Shown piece after piece: positions 22,406 through 35,107 of a DNA stretch of 64,000 nucleotides (positions are counted from its first letter, which is position 1; every line of letters starts with the position of its first letter). Both the position numbers and the translations under genes were made by a program. This stretch comes from Cryptomeria japonica. Its lineage: Eukaryota; Streptophyta; Pinopsida; Cupressales; Cupressaceae. The notes beneath the pieces were generated by a model that searched no databases, had not been told where the DNA came from, and saw only the letters and a program-made list of their open reading frames with translations. The stretch is from positions 344,467,870-344,531,869 of the forward strand of contig NC_081412.1 in assembly GCF_030272615.1 (NCBI RefSeq), given 5' to 3'.

Positions 22406-24408
22406 ATGGCTAGGAATGAATCCTCAGCTTCTAAAGCACCTATGTTTGATGGCACCAACTATGCCTTCTTGAGTAGAAGAATGGAGACATATTTGTCTTC
22501 CCTTGGGTTTGATGTTTGGATGTCAATAAAATTGGATATATTGTTCCTCAAGTTCCTCCTACCAACCTTGATGCTAAAAGGGAATATGAGAACAATGCCA
22601 AAGCTAAGAATAATATCTTAAGTGGTCTATCAAATACAAAGTTTTCAAAGTCATGCATTGTGCATCAGCAAAAGAAACTTGGGACAAGTTGCAGAGTGTA
22701 TATGAATGAGATACCAAAGTGAAAGAAGCCAAACTACAAAATATAAGAGCTCAGTTTGAAAATATAAAAATGAAAGAAGAAGAGAAGATAGTTGATTATC
22801 TGCAAAGAGTGGATGAGACTACGAGTGCTATAAGAGGACTTGGAGAAGATGTTAAAGATGAAGTTATTGTCAAGAAAGTTTCGATATCATTAACCTCAAA
22901 GTATGACACAAAGGTCTCTTCTATTGAGAAAGCTAAAGACTTAAAGCCATTCTCTATGGATGAATTATTTGGCTCATTATCAGCTTATGAAATGAGAACA
23001 ATAGGAGGAGAAATGTAAAAGAGAGAGGCTACCTTCAATACCACACAGAAAGGAAAAGACCAAGCTACAAATGAGGAAGAAAATGATTATGATGTTTCTA
23101 TAGCAAAATTTGTAAGGAATCTCAAAAGAGGCTCAGGAAAGCACAAAGGTAAGCTATCTTTCAAATGTTTCAATTGTGGAAAGATTAGACACTTTGCATC
23201 TAAGTGACCTTATGGAGAGAAGGATGAAAATGAAAATAAAAACATAGTCTCTTTTGTCAAAGAAAAGATGAAGAATTCTTATAAGCCAAAGAGAAGAAGT
23301 TTTAAGAGTAAGAGTATTCTTTACATTTTTGAAGATGATGGCTCTGATGAAGAAAGTGTCTCTGAAGATTAATACAATGAAGGTAAAAAAGAAGTAAATC
23401 TCTTTATGGCACAAGGATAACTAAATGATGAGCAAGAAGCTACTGATGAAGAAGAAGTTGAAGCTGAGGTGGATCTTGAAGGTGAGCTTGTGAGTGCTCT
23501 AGAAGAACTTCAAAAAGTTAGAAAATAGTACAAGAAATATAGGTATGTTGCAGTTGAGGAGCAAGATCTGCTAAATTAATCTATTAAAGAATTAAAGAAA
23601 ATTATTTCTGATTTGAGAATCTAGTTGGAAGAAGAAAGGATAAGGAGTATCAAAAATTGGAAGAAGATCTTGTAAATCTATAAAAGGAATTGGAAAAGAA
23701 TAAGGATGAACTCAATATGAGAATTAAATATGGTTACAACACTGATGCATTAGACAAATTTTAAGTAAGAAGAAGCACGCAAAGGACATTAATGGTGTTG
23801 GTTTTGACAAGGGACAATGTTCTAATAGTAAAGATACATAAGCCAAGGAGATACACTTTAACTCATCAAGTGAAAGTAAAGTCAAACAAACATTCAAAGT
23901 CAACAAGCCCAATGAGAAGAAGAAATATGTTGTTGCTACAAAGAATAAGTCACTAAACCAACATGTTGATCCTAAGAGAAAAGAAAATGTTGATAATTGA
24001 GGCTTCACTAGAATCAAGGATACAAAAGGGAAGAGCTCAAGAGGACCAAACTATGCTGCTCCAAGGAGACAAATAAGAAACAAATTCAATAATGAGTGGT
24101 ATGTACCTCAATTTCATGGCTACTGCTATAAATGCAATAGTTATGGTCATAAAATTTTAGAATGTAGACTTATGCACACGTCTCCTCCTAGTTTAGAAAG
24201 TAGAAATCAATTTTCTGCTCTTAGGGATATGAATGTTATTTGTTATCATTGTAATGGGTATGGTCATATAATTTATGAATGTAAGAGAAATGTATCTCAG
24301 ACCTACAATAGATTTTCAAATTCATCATTCAATGTAAATGTTAAATTCTATCATTGTCAAAACTTGGGACACATTGCAAAACATTGTAAGCTTAGGAGAG
24401 TGAAATAA
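22406..24408 (+). pseudogene. gag: Gag of element B: capsid, coiled coil, four zinc knuckles
   Basis: It starts MARNESSASKAPMFDGTNY (an upstream in-frame ATG at 22379 is less typical). The capsid (UBN2-type) part is split by frameshifts near 22510 and 22720 and continues with EAKLQNIRAQFENIKMKEEE and LTSKYDTKVSSIE. The first knuckle near 23165 reads CFNCGKIRHFASK followed by TGA, so its last Cys is lost and the Gly before His is Arg. An acidic, Glu/Lys-rich coiled-coil stretch with many stops follows (23400-23750), then three more knuckles: CYKCNSYGHKILEC (24123), CYHCNGYGHIIYEC (24241) and FYHCQNLGHIAKHC (24349, first Cys replaced by Phe). Multi-knuckle Gag with an internal coiled coil is known in some plant copia lineages. 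The copy is inactive. Confidence 0.8.
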
Positions 24409-24417
24409 AAGAGGACA

Positions 24418-25967
24418 GTGTCAACATCTAAACCAAATGGGACAATAGAAAAGAAGAGAGAAATCAAGCAAGTTTGGGCAAAAAAAGATAAAGACAAGGC
24501 TGAGTCAAGTTTGACTGTTCAAATTGCCCTACATGCTGAAAGGAAAAACTTGTGGGTAATTGGCAGTGAGTGTTCCAACCATATGATTGGTGATAAGAAG
24601 AAATTCATTAAACTTGAAGATTGGAATGGTGGTTTAGTGAGGTTTGGAGATAATTTATTGATCAAAATCAAGGGCAGAGTCACACTACACATTGATGGCA
24701 AGCTGAAAGCTCATGATGTATATTATGTCGAAGGTCTGAAACATAATCTGATAAGTGTAAGTCAAATGTGTGACAAAGGATATAAGTCTACATTTTATTC
24801 CAAGGGTTGTGAAATTAGAAAAGAGAGAAGTGGTTAGCTGGTTGCAGAAGGTAAAAGGACATATGGAAACATATACAACCTCAAGGAGTGTTTGAATCTC
24901 AATGTATGATGGGACAAGTTGATGAGGGCTGGTTGTGGCATAAAAGATTGGGTCATGTCAATTTTGACAACCTTGTTAAGGTAAGAAAGAAAGGATATGT
25001 AAGACACATACCACAAATTATCATACCTAAAAGCACTTTCTGTGATGAGTGTCAAAGGGGGCAGCAAACTAAAGTAAGCTTCAAGACTAAAGAATACTCA
25101 ACTACAAGACTACTAGAGCTTGTGCATACAAATTTGTGTGGGCCTACAAGAACAAGAGCTCTAAATGGAGAAATATACTTCATGCTGCTTATAGATCATG
25201 ACTTTTCAAGGATGACATGGGTCACCTTATTGCAAGACAAGTCACAATCATTTGAGAGATTCAAGGTCTTCAAGAAGATGGTAGAAAAGGAAAGTTGCTA
25301 CAAGTTGAAATGTCTGAGATAAGACAATGGAGGAGAATTCACATCCAATGAATTTGAAGACTACTATGAGAGACATGGAATCAGAAGACAATATTCAACA
25401 CCTAGGATACCACAACAAAATGGTGTTATGGAAAGGAAAAACAAGATAGTTAAGGAAATGTAAAGACCAATGCTAAATGAAGCAAATCTGCCTGATAATT
25501 TTTGGAAAGAGGCAGTCCAGATTGATGTATACACCTTAAATAGAGTACAAATAAGGGTAAACAACAATATGACACCTTATGAACTATGGTATGATAGGAG
25601 ACCCTTAGTCAAGTATTTCAAAGTATTTAGAAGCAAGTGCTTCATCAAAAGAGATGAAGATGGATTAGGAAGTTTTGATTCAAGAAGTGATGAAGGTATC
25701 CTCTTGGGATCTTCCATTCACAACAAAGCCTATAAGTGTTTCAACAAGAGACTAAAAAGGGTAGTTGAGAGTATGCATGTGAGAGTTGATGATGATATGC
25801 ACAAAGAAAATAAAAACTCAGTGATTTAGACTGAAGAACGACCATATGTTGAAGATGAAGATCAATCTTTGAGTGAACACGAAGAAGAAGCATCAAGTAA
25901 ATCCCCCAATAGATATGTGCACAAGAATCACCCTGAGGATTAGATTATTAGCAACAAGAATGATGGT
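24418..25967 (+). pseudogene. Protease and integrase of element B
   Basis: The protease motif near 24556 reads WVIGSECSNHM. The catalytic Asp of the DSG triad is Gly and the Gly is Glu, so it cannot be active. The domain end YYVEGLKHNLISVSQM is clear. The integrase zinc region has HKRLGHVNF and CDECQRG. In the core the first Asp is Asn (HTNLCGP), the second is present (DNGGEF, preceded by a TAA) and the Glu is present (PQQNGVMERKN). A second TAA lies near 25460 and a TAG near 25828, before the integrase-RT linker. Confidence 0.85.
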
Positions 25968-27570
25968 GTGCAAACTAGAAGGAGAGAAAGGAACAATGAG
26001 CAATTAAATTTTTGCCTCATGACAAAGATGGAACCCAGGACATATGATGAAGCCAACAAGAGTGAGAAGTGGTTAAAGGCTATGGAGGAAGAGTTGCAGC
26101 AGATTGAGAAAAATAAAATGTGGGAATTGGTTCCTAGACCTGCAAACAAAAATGTCATTGGGACAAAATGAGTTTACAGGAACAAGATGAATGAAGAAGG
26201 AAAATTAATGAGGAACAAGGAAACTTGTATGAAAGTGATATGCTCAAATAGAGGAAATGTATTTTGAGTAAACCTTTGCACCTATTGCAAGGCTAGAAGT
26301 AATCAGGTTGTTCTTGGCATTCTTAGCATATAAAAGATACAAAGTATATCGAATGGATGTCAAGTTTGCATTCATGAATGGCAATCTTGAAGAAGAGGTC
26401 TACATAGAGCAACCTAAAGGTTTTTAGCTACATGAATATGAAAAAATTGTTTGCAGATTCAAGAAAGCATTATATGGTCTAAAGCAGGCTCCTAGAGCAT
26501 GGTAATCTAGGTTAGATAAGTACTTAAATCAACAAAGTTTCAGAAAAGGAAATGCTAACAACAATTTATATATAAAAGTAGATGGAGACCACATGATCAT
26601 AGTAGTGGTGTATGTAGATGACATCATCTTTGGAGGCAAGAAAGATGTTTTATGCAAAGAATTTGTTGATCAGATGCAGTCATAATTTGAGATGTCCATG
26701 CTTGAAGAGTTGTCATATTTTCTTGGTTTGCAAATATCACAACAGAATAAGGGCATATTCATCTCTCAAACCAAGTATGCTAAAGACATGTTGAAGAAAT
26801 TTCAGATGGAAGATAGCAAACCAGTTAGTACCCCCATTGTAACAGGATGCAAGCTGAGCAAAGATGATGTGTCACCTAGTGTTGATCAGACCTTGTATCG
26901 ATCCATGATTGGAAGCCTGTTGTATCTTATAGCTTCAAGGCCTGATATAGTTTAAGTTGTATGAATGGTTACAATATTTCAAGCAACTCCTAAGCAATCA
27001 CATGTCAATGCAGTGAGAAGAATATTCAAGTATCTGCAAATCATACTTACTTATGGCTTATGGTATCCAAAGAAAGGAGATTTCACTTTGTAAGCCTATA
27101 TTGATATAGACTGGGCAAGATGTGTAGATGATAGAAAGAGCACCAGTGTTGGAGCTTTCTTCCTTGGAGATAGGTCAGTTTCATGACATAGCAAGAAGCA
27201 AGAGTCAATTTTACTATCAACTACTAAAGCAGAGTATATTGCTGCTGCTACTTGTTGCGCACAAGTTTTGTGAATGAAGAAAACTCTCAAGCACATTCGG
27301 GTAGAGTTTTTCAGATCCTATTCCCATCATGTGTGACAACTCAAGTGTAATAAATATATTAAAGAACCCTGTCATGCACTCTAGGGACAAAGCACATTTC
27401 AATCAAATATCATTTTGTTAGGGAAAAGGTTGCAGAGAAAGAAGTGAAAGTTGAATATGTGTCCACCTGTGAGCAAATAGTTGACATCTTTACTAAGCCT
27501 TTGACTAGGGACAACTTTGAATATATAAGACAAAAATTGGGTGTTCTTCCACTTGCCTACAATACTTAAG
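25968..27570 (+). pseudogene. Reverse transcriptase and RNase H of element B
   Basis: RVT_2 motifs in order: MEEELQQIEKNKMWELVPRP, NVIGTK followed by TGA (for Trp), RMDVKFAFMNGNLEEEVY, KKALYGLKQAPRAW, YVDDIIFGG (26611) with both catalytic Asp, and FLGLQISQQNKGIF. RNase H follows (VDDRKSTSVGAFFLGDR, STTKAEYIAAATCC). Stops and frameshifts are spread throughout, most severely at 26170-26340 and after 27240. YVDD itself is kept. The domain would make cDNA from the element RNA. Confidence 0.85.
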
Positions 27571-27590
27571 TGTTTTTTAGTGTAGTCTAT

Positions 27591-27605
27591 GGTTTAGGGG
27601 GATAT
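27591..27605 (+). other. Polypurine tract of B
   Basis: GGTTTAGGGGGATAT directly before the TG of the 3' LTR; this is the plus-strand primer site in reverse transcription. Confidence 0.8.
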
Positions 27606-28048
27606 TGTTGGCATTATTGTCATTGTTGTCAAAGGAATATCATGAGGTTGTAGAGAAGTAGGTTTCAAGTGTGCATAACATGAAAACAAGTAATATGCAT
27701 AACCCACAGGTTATGCAATCATGAATATAATTGCGCACAACATGAAATGTTGTGCTACAAGGTCCCTGGTTGAATTCACTATTTCCACATGTCGACAACA
27801 GTCTAGGTTTATGCAGTTGTTTGTTTTGCATATGTTGTTGGGTCCTGCAGTGTGTTTGAATGAATGAAAGAGGTCGTGCAGGATAAAAGTGTCATAGAGG
27901 TCAAAGACCCTCCCCACTATCTTGCGACATGTTGTTGAGCATTGGTTGACTGTGCGGGACAAGAAAATTTAAGGGGAAATGTGTCCCCTGCTATCACGTA
28001 CCATGCATAGTGTGTACATAGTGTTCATGCGAGATAGCTCCATGCTGG
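27606..28048 (+). repeat. 3' LTR of B, first 443 bases
   Basis: It starts TGTTGGCATTATTGTCATTG and follows the 5' LTR of B through the first hairpin units (for example TGTGCGGGACAAG, TGTCCCCTGCTATC). It stops within GCTCCATGCTGG at 28048, where the minus-strand array C-D-E begins. The missing 1.8 kb should lie beyond the window. Confidence 0.85.
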
Positions 28049-29268
28049 TGTTAGAATCTCTGATACTGAGAGAAAACTAAGAGGGGGGGTGAATCAATTT
28101 CCACAAGTATAAGAAATTAATGCAAATTATAAATCATTTAACAAAGCACAATATAAAAAACATAGTGAAAGATAAAGTATGAAAGCATATAACACACAAC
28201 ACCAATATTTTTGACGTGGAAAACCCAGTAAAAGGAAAAACCACAGTGGGAAACCCTACCCACAATCAGATAATAATTATGTAGTAGTATGTGAAATAAT
28301 TACAATAGAGATTGCACTTGCAATTAGGCCAACCTTCTAGAGCTCACTACTCATCACAAAAAGAAGTCTCACTGACTTACATAAACATCAGACTGCAATC
28401 CAAAAAAATGATCTGTAAAAGTAGCATCTCCAAATGCTTGATAGAGTTTCGGTTAAGCACAAATGTCTCCCTTGCAATACTAAAAACTTCTCAAATCTTC
28501 GTTGAATGATATATCTTTTTTGCACAGAAACCTCTCTCTAATAATCTAGACATAACCATACCGACATCATCTTGTCCAAATTACATGAATTAGTCGCCTA
28601 TAAATACAAATCATCAACCTTGATAACAAGGTCGACTAAACCTTGAACCCGTAAACCATAATTAGAAAAATTACATCACATGATACCATTGGACAAATAT
28701 TATGATTTACATTACATAGCATGGACCTAATTCAAATTCTTGATCAATTATATCCACCAAAAATTCCGCTAAGACCTATATCAACACGTTTCACCAACCG
28801 GTAGAAACTCTTAGTGCAATAACACATAATAACCAACCAGATCCAAATAGGACCACCAAATCATCATGCCAGCCAATGCAAAGCCACCAAAAAATTAGGA
28901 CATGATCAAGAATGCCTTCAACATGTTAGGAACCATTTCAGTTAGCCGGACCAAATCAGTTAACCAAATCATCAAATATCACCAACCAGTAAAGCCAACC
29001 GGTAATAGTAAATACCAACCAGTAATCTAGAACAAAAGCAATAGCTTCCGGAGCACCAAATAATGAACCAACTAAATGTGACAAGCATATAACCAACCTA
29101 AATAACCATCCAAAACTGAAACAACCACTCTTATCATACCAGATCAAAATCATTGATAACCAAGTCCAACCGGGACAACAGTAACCAACCGAGAAAGAAC
29201 CATATCCAACCAGAGCACAGTGTTGACATTAATGACAACACATAAGAAATTTCAACATATTTCCAATA
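28049..29268 (-). repeat. LTR1 (3' LTR of C)
   Basis: On the plus axis it starts TGTTAGAATCTCTGATAC (LTR 3' end on the minus strand) and ends near CCAATA (LTR start, TATTGG where the relatives have TGTTGG), next to the polypurine tract. Minus-strand marks: GATTCACCCCCCC, GTGGTTTTTCC and a TATTTATAGG TATA box at 28598-28608. CCAACCRG-like strings recur at about 28920-29215. It lies in the 3' LTR of B. Confidence 0.85.
28598..28608 (-). promoter_or_regulatory. TATA box of LTR1
   Basis: GTATTTATAGG on the minus strand at the same place as the TATA string of LTR A. Equivalents lie at 34171-34180 (LTR2), 39671-39680 (LTR3) and about 45235-45244 (LTR4). Confidence 0.5.
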
Positions 29269-29285
29269 ATCTCCCCCTTTGGCAT
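29269..29285 (-). other. Polypurine tract of C
   Basis: The minus strand reads CAAAGGGGGAGAT directly before the LTR start. The same string precedes LTR2 (34734 onward) and, with changes, LTR3 (40320 onward). Confidence 0.75.
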
Positions 29286-29540
29286 TGATGGCAATACTAA
29301 ATGTGAAAAACATCCAAGTTCCAAGGAATGCCAACAATCTTCCCAAATAATCAAAAACCAAAAAAATATCTCCCCCCTAAGATTTTCTGATTTTCACATG
29401 AACACTATCTCCCCCTTTGACATTAATGACAAAGAGATGATGCCAAACCAAATATTTGACTACTCCCCTTAAGCAGCAACATCAACCCAGATCAAAAGAT
29501 GTTTCTTATAAGCTCACCGAATTGATGCATCCCTGCATCT

Positions 29541-31200
29541 CTAAGTCTCTACAGGAGGGATGGTGACCCCTAGCTGATCTTTGTGATATTCTAAAGTGTT
29601 TTTAGGTAATGGTTTCATTAGAATATGTGCAATTTTTTCCTTAGTAGTCACATAAACCAATATGACTTCCTTTGCTTCAACTTTTTCCTTCAAGAAATTA
29701 TTCCTTATAGAAATGTGTTTTGACTTGGAATGAAATATCGGTTTCTTTGAGATATCAATAGTAGTAGTATTATCATAGTGAATAACAATAGGCTCATTAT
29801 AACTTACCCTTATATCCTTCAACATATGCTTCATCCATAAAATTTGAGTACAATTAGTTGCAACAACTACATATTCAGCTTCAACAGTAGATAATGAAGT
29901 GCATGATTGTTTCTTGCTGAGCCATAAAACCAACTTCTTCCCAAGAAAGAATGCACCACCTATAGTTCTCTTCTGGTCATCCACATCTCCTACCCAATAT
30001 GAGTCTATATAGACACATAATCTAAAATCATCATCCTTTGGAATACCATAACCCATAATTTATTGTTCCTACCAAATATTTGAATAGTCTTCTAACAACA
30101 ATATTATGAATTCCTCTCGGACCAGACTAAAATCTAGAAGAAATGCAAACAACATTCATTATATCCAGTCTTGTCTAAGTTAAGTACAACAATCCACCGA
30201 TAATTGATTTGTATCTAGATGGGTTTACTTTCAGAGATTCATCTTTCTTAGACAATTTGCAACCGATTATCATAGGAGTACCAACAAGTTTTGAGTTTCC
30301 AAGACAATTTTTTAAGAAATTAATTCACATACTTATTTTGACAAATAAAAAAAACTTTATCAATCTGAGTAATCTACAAACGTAAGAAAAATCTCATCTC
30401 CCCATATATAGACATTTCAAATTCATTCTTCATATCATCAAAAAAATTCATGCATAGATTTTCTTCTCCTCTAAAAAAGATATCATCAACAAAGACTTCA
30501 ATGTCATCATGCTCAATCTTATAATATAAGTTACTATCAGCATTACCTTTCCTAAAACTAAGCTTTGAAAGATATTTATCTAATCTAGCATATCATGCTC
30601 TAGGGGCTTGTTTCAATCCATATAAAGCTTTCTTCAATCTGCAAACCATGTCTTTGTCCTCTGATAATGAAAATCCATTAGGTTACTCAATGTAGACTTC
30701 TTCTTCAAGACCTCCATTTACAAATGCACATTTAATATCCATCTGATATACCTTGTAGTTCTTGTGTGTAGCATAGGCAAGAAATAGTCTCACCGCTTCA
30801 ATCCTTGCAACCATAGCATAAGTTTCATCATAATCAACTCCTTCTTCCTATGAATATCCTTTACAAACCAATCTAGCCTTATTTCTTACAACCTGACCTT
30901 TCTCATTTAATATTTTCCTAAAAACCCATTGGGTTCCAATAAATTTTTTATCTTTAGGCCTAGGAACCAATTCCCATGTTTTATTTTTTTCTTTCTGATT
31001 CAATTCTTCTTCCATAGCTCTCATCCAATTCTCATCTTTACTTTCTTCAATAAATTATTCCTATTAAATTTGAGAGATTAAACATACCTCTTCAGGAACT
31101 AACCTTGTTCTTGTCATCACACCTTTCCTATTATCTCCAATGATCTGATCTTTAGAATGATTCAGCTTCACATATATGGGAGTCTTAGGATTTTCTTGAC
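29541..31200 (-). pseudogene. Reverse transcriptase and RNase H of C
   Basis: Minus-strand frames show the RVT_2 strings MEEELNQ-like start (about 31020), GFSLSEDKD and YGLKQAP, and the catalytic site as FVDDIFF near 30500 (a Phe-Val-Asp-Asp variant of YVDD). The RNase H end, 30056-29541, is the longest open piece: VDDQKRTIGGAFFLGKK, STVEAEYVVVATNC and a C-terminal tail ending VTIPPVET. Several frameshifts and stops between 31200 and 30060 disable it. Confidence 0.8.
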
Positions 31201-31201
31201 T

Positions 31202-32215
31202 TTATGACTCTTTCTTCTCATCGACAATCACTGTGGAATTTTTTGATGTTACTAGAGAAACTTGATCAATGCTCTGAACTGATTCTTTTGCAACCGGTTC
31301 TGATCTGACAATTTCATCTTCTGGTCCATAGTCATATGATCTGATTTGATTATTACCTTGCTCATCCACTTTGACATTTATGTTTTCCATTATCCTATTT
31401 AATATTTTTTTATAACATCTATATGCTTTACTCTTAGTATAATAACCCAAAAATATTCCTTCATCACATCTAGGATCAAATCTCCCTAGTGCATCATCTC
31501 TTCTACTATAGTATTTGCTTCCAAAAATTCTAAAATACTTGACAGTAGGAATATGACCAAACCATAATTCATAAGGAGTCTTATTGGTATGACCTTTTAT
31601 GTGTACTATGTTGAAAGTGTATACTGTAGTATTGACAACTTCTCTCCAATAGATATCAGGCAATTTGGCTTCCATCATCATTGACCTTGCAACATCTAAG
31701 ATAGTTTTGTTCTTCCTTTCCACTATTCCATTTTGTTGTGGAGTCTTAGGTGCACAAAATTGTCTTCTGATTCGATGCTTCTTACAAAAGTTGCTGAACT
31801 CATCAGATATAAATTCACCACCTTGATTTGACCTAAAACATTTTATCTTCAATCCTATTTTTGTCTCAACCATAGATTTAAATTTTTTGAATTTCTCAAG
31901 AGCTTCTGATTTTTCTTTCAAAAATGCAACCCACATCATTCTAGAGTAATCATCAATAAGCAACATAAAGTATCTATCACCTTGAAATATTTTAGTCCTT
32001 GTCGATCCACACATATTAGTATGAATAAGATCAAGAATTTCATTAGATCTATCTTGTATTCTTCTGAAAGAAGTTCTATCTTGCTTACCAATTTGACATT
32101 CTCTACATACCAGATTATGAGGTTTGATAATCTTGGGAAAATCTCTGACAGCCTAAGTTGAACTGGTCTTCACCATGCAATCAAAATTCACTTGACACAT
32201 CCTCTTATGCCATTG
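31202..32215 (-). pseudogene. Integrase of C
   Basis: The open piece 32014-31202 begins at the core. The first catalytic Asp is Asn (HTNMCGS), the second is also Asn (RSNQGGEF) and the Glu is present (TPQQNGIVERKN), so the DDE triad is lost. The zinc region lies upstream (CRECQIGK-like at 32100). The C-terminal strings FGSKYYSRRDDALGRF and FLGYYTKSKAYRCY identify the copia integrase tail, followed by a charged linker into reverse transcriptase. Confidence 0.85.
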
Positions 32216-33001
32216 TCAACTTTCATCAATCTGACCAATCAAGAAAGCCTTTTCACTAGAGTTCAAATGAAAGATGTTTCCTTTGGTCTGAGTTTCGGAT
32301 GCAATTTCCAAACCAGATCTATTGATAATCTTGGACTTTCCATCTTTGAATTGTAAATGAAATCCTCTATCCACCATCTGTCCTACACTCAAAATATTAT
32401 GATTCAAACCTTTAACATAATAAACATTGTTAGTATTAGTCTTACCATACAAGGATATTGTTCCTTTTCCTTTGATCATGCATGCCTTGTTGTCTCCAAA
32501 TCTGACTACCCCACCATCAAATTCTTGCAAAGATAGGAATTTCCTGTTGTCACCAGTCATGTGATGTGAGCAACCACTAGCTATAACCCATTCATACTTC
32601 TCTTTGATTTTAGAAACTAAAGCCTTCTCCTCAGAATGATTTGCATCAATGATAAGTTCCAGAGAATCATCCTTGATAGCAATAAAGAACCAATCTTTAC
32701 CATAGCTTCCATTACCAGATCCACTCACAGATTCATCATCATCATCAGTAATACCAAAATCATCATCACCAACATAGTAACATAATTTATCCTTATTCCT
32801 TCTAAATCTAGGTCTGCTTTGATATTCCAAATTAGGTTTATAATTCCTCACAAATCTTTCTTGATTCCTAGAATCTCTTTCAGGACATATAGAAGCAAAA
32901 TGACCAATCTTATTGCATGAAAAACATTTAAAAGGAACATTTCCTTCATACTTACTTCCAACCGGTCCTTTAGGGATTCTTTTGCCAATTAGGGCTTCCA
33001 A
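32216..33001 (-). pseudogene. Gag C-terminus, zinc knuckle and protease of C
   Basis: It reads MEALIGKRIPKGPVGSKYEG, then CFSCNKIGHFASIC, an intact CCHC knuckle (about 32940-32898), a basic and acidic linker (RPRFRRNKDK, DDDFGITDDDDES), and the protease site WVIASGCSHHM. There the catalytic Asp is Ala, so the protease is dead. The domain end YYVKGLNHNILSVGQM and the GAG-pre-integrase start are in the same open frame of 261 codons. Confidence 0.85.
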
Positions 33002-33146
33002 CTCTTAAAGTTCTCTATCTTCTCTCTCAATGTCTTCCAATTCTTTAGCATATAATTCCTTCTAGTCCATCTTCTTCTTATCAGAGGTAGATTCTCTAAA
33101 TGCAGTCTTAGTTTAAGTAGCACTTTGATCTCCAAATTCCTCAAGT

Positions 33147-33623
33147 TCAAAAGTCATCAATTTCCCAAGTAATGTATCTTTGGTAATAGGGGTTTTTGAC
33201 TATTTCCATGAAAGAATTTATCTTCTCTTTTTCTTCCATCTTCAAAGTTTCATATCTCACTCGATAACCTTCAAGTTTTGCAATCTTTACTGCTTGGTCA
33301 CCTTCATAAAGAGTTTCAAGCTTCAACCAGATCTGCTTTGGATTTTCTAGTTCTATGACATTCAACAACTTCTCATCTGATAGGACACTTAACAATGCTT
33401 CTTTCTCTCTAAAATCATTATCATCTTTCTTTTTCTCATTAGGAGGTACCAGAGTTCCAAAATTAGGATCATGAGGTGTATATCCTTTCTCTATTATCTC
33501 CCAAACTTCAGCCCCAAGACATCTTAGATGAATCTTTGTTCGCTCCTTCCATATATTGTAATTTTTACCATCAAATCTGGGACTCTCCTTCTGGTAGGGA
33601 TTAAATGTAGAATTTGATGCCAT
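33147..33623 (-). pseudogene. gag: Gag capsid of C with a 134-bp deletion
   Basis: The ATG at 33623 (MASNSTFNPYQKESPRFDG) is 42 bases inside the primer-binding site. UBN2 strings FDGKNYNIWKER, EVWEIIEKGY, KEALLSVLSDEKLLNVIE and KLETLYEGDQAVKIAKLEGY are clear. At INSFM the frame jumps over a segment present in E and A and goes out of frame, ending EIDDF and stop. The same junction is found in D. The missing segment is about 134 bases, judged against E. Confidence 0.85.
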
Positions 33624-33664
33624 CAGATCTCCTCAAGAGGTTAAGCTTTTGCAAAGAGGACCTC

Positions 33665-33676
33665 ACTTTGATACCA
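33665..33676 (-). other. Primer-binding site of C
   Basis: Minus strand TGGTATCAAAGT, two bases before LTR2; two changes from the initiator-tRNA-Met complement. Confidence 0.8.
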
Positions 33677-33678
33677 AT

Positions 33679-34733
33679 TATTAGAATCTCTAATACGAGG
33701 AGAAAACTGAGAGGGGGGGGTGAATTATAAACAACATAGTGAAAGATAAAGCGTGAAAGCACAAAACACACAACACCAATATATTTAACATGGAAAACCC
33801 AATAAAGGGAAAAACCATGGTGAGAAACCCTACCCATAGTCTAGATAATACTTCTATAATAGTATGTAAAATAATTACAATAGAGATTGCACTTGCAATC
33901 AGGCCAACTACCTAGAGCTCACTGCTCATCGCAAAAAGAAGTCTCACTGACTTACATAAACATCAAACTACAATCTAGAGAAAATGAACTATGAAATTAG
34001 CATCTTCTAATGCTTGATACAGTTCTGGTTAAGCACAGATGTCTACCCCGCAATGCTAAAACCTTCTCAAACCTTTGTTGAATGATATATCTTGTTCACA
34101 CATAAACCTATCTGATAATGCAGACATAACCATACCGACATCATCCTGTCTAAACTACATGAATAAGTCACCTATAAATATAGATATCAACCTTGATAAC
34201 AAGGTTACATATGATTTACATTACATAGTATGGACCTAACTCAAATTCCCAATCAATTTTATCCACTAAAAATTATGCTAAGACCTATATCAACATGTTT
34301 CACCAACTAGTAGAAACCCTCATTGCAATAACATAGAATAACCAACCAAATTGAAATAGGACCACCAAATCATCACGCTAGCCAATGCAAAGCCACCAAA
34401 TAATTAGGATATGATCAAGAATGCCTTCAACATGTTAGGAACCATTTCAATAAGTTAGACCAAAATCAGTTAACCAAATCATCAAATATCACCAACCGGT
34501 AAAGCCATCCGATAATCTAGAACATAAGTGATAGCTTCCAGAGCACCAAACCATGAACTAACTTGAATAACCATCCAAAACCGAAACAACCAATCTAATC
34601 ATACCATATCAGAATCATTGATAACCAATTCCAACTGGGATAGTAGTAACCAATCGAGAAAGAACCATATCCAACCAGAGCATAGTGTTGACATCAATGA
34701 CAATACATAAGCAATTTCAGAATATTGCTAACA
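33679..34733 (-). repeat. LTR2 (5' LTR of C and 3' LTR of D)
   Basis: On the plus axis it starts TATTAGAATCTCTAATAC and ends GCTAACA. It is about 150 bases shorter than LTR1 and LTR3, with losses after the GGGGGGGGTGAAT start, near the AACAAGGT string, and in the U3 side. It is flanked by a primer-binding site on the left and a polypurine tract on the right. Confidence 0.85.
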
Positions 34734-35107
34734 ATCTCCCCCTTTGGTATTGATGGTAACACTAAATATGAAAACCATCCAAGTGCCAACGAATTCCAAC
34801 AATTTCCCCAAACAATCAAGAACTAACAAAATATCTCTCCCCCTAATATTTTCTGATTTTTACATGAACACTATCTCCCCCTTTGACATCAATGATAAAG
34901 GGCTAATGCCAAACCAAATAGTTGACTACTCCCCTTGAGCTGCAACATCATCCCATCAACTCGGATTAGAAGATGTTTCTGATAAGCTCACTGGATTGAT
35001 GCATCCCTACATCTCTAAGTGTTTGCAAGAGGGGTGGTGACCCCAAACTGATCTCTAAGATATTCAAAATTATCTTTAGGCAATGGTTTCATTAGAATAT
35101 CTACAAT

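Larger units (their letters stand above)
14400..28048 (+). mobile_element. Copia element B (carries J; 3' LTR cut by the C-D-E array)
   Basis: It runs: 5' LTR (14400-14439 plus 20123-22331, split by J), primer-binding site, long Gag with several zinc knuckles, protease, integrase, reverse transcriptase, RNase H, polypurine tract and the first 443 bases of the 3' LTR. It is inserted in the reverse transcriptase of A. H is a relative on the other strand. Confidence 0.85.
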
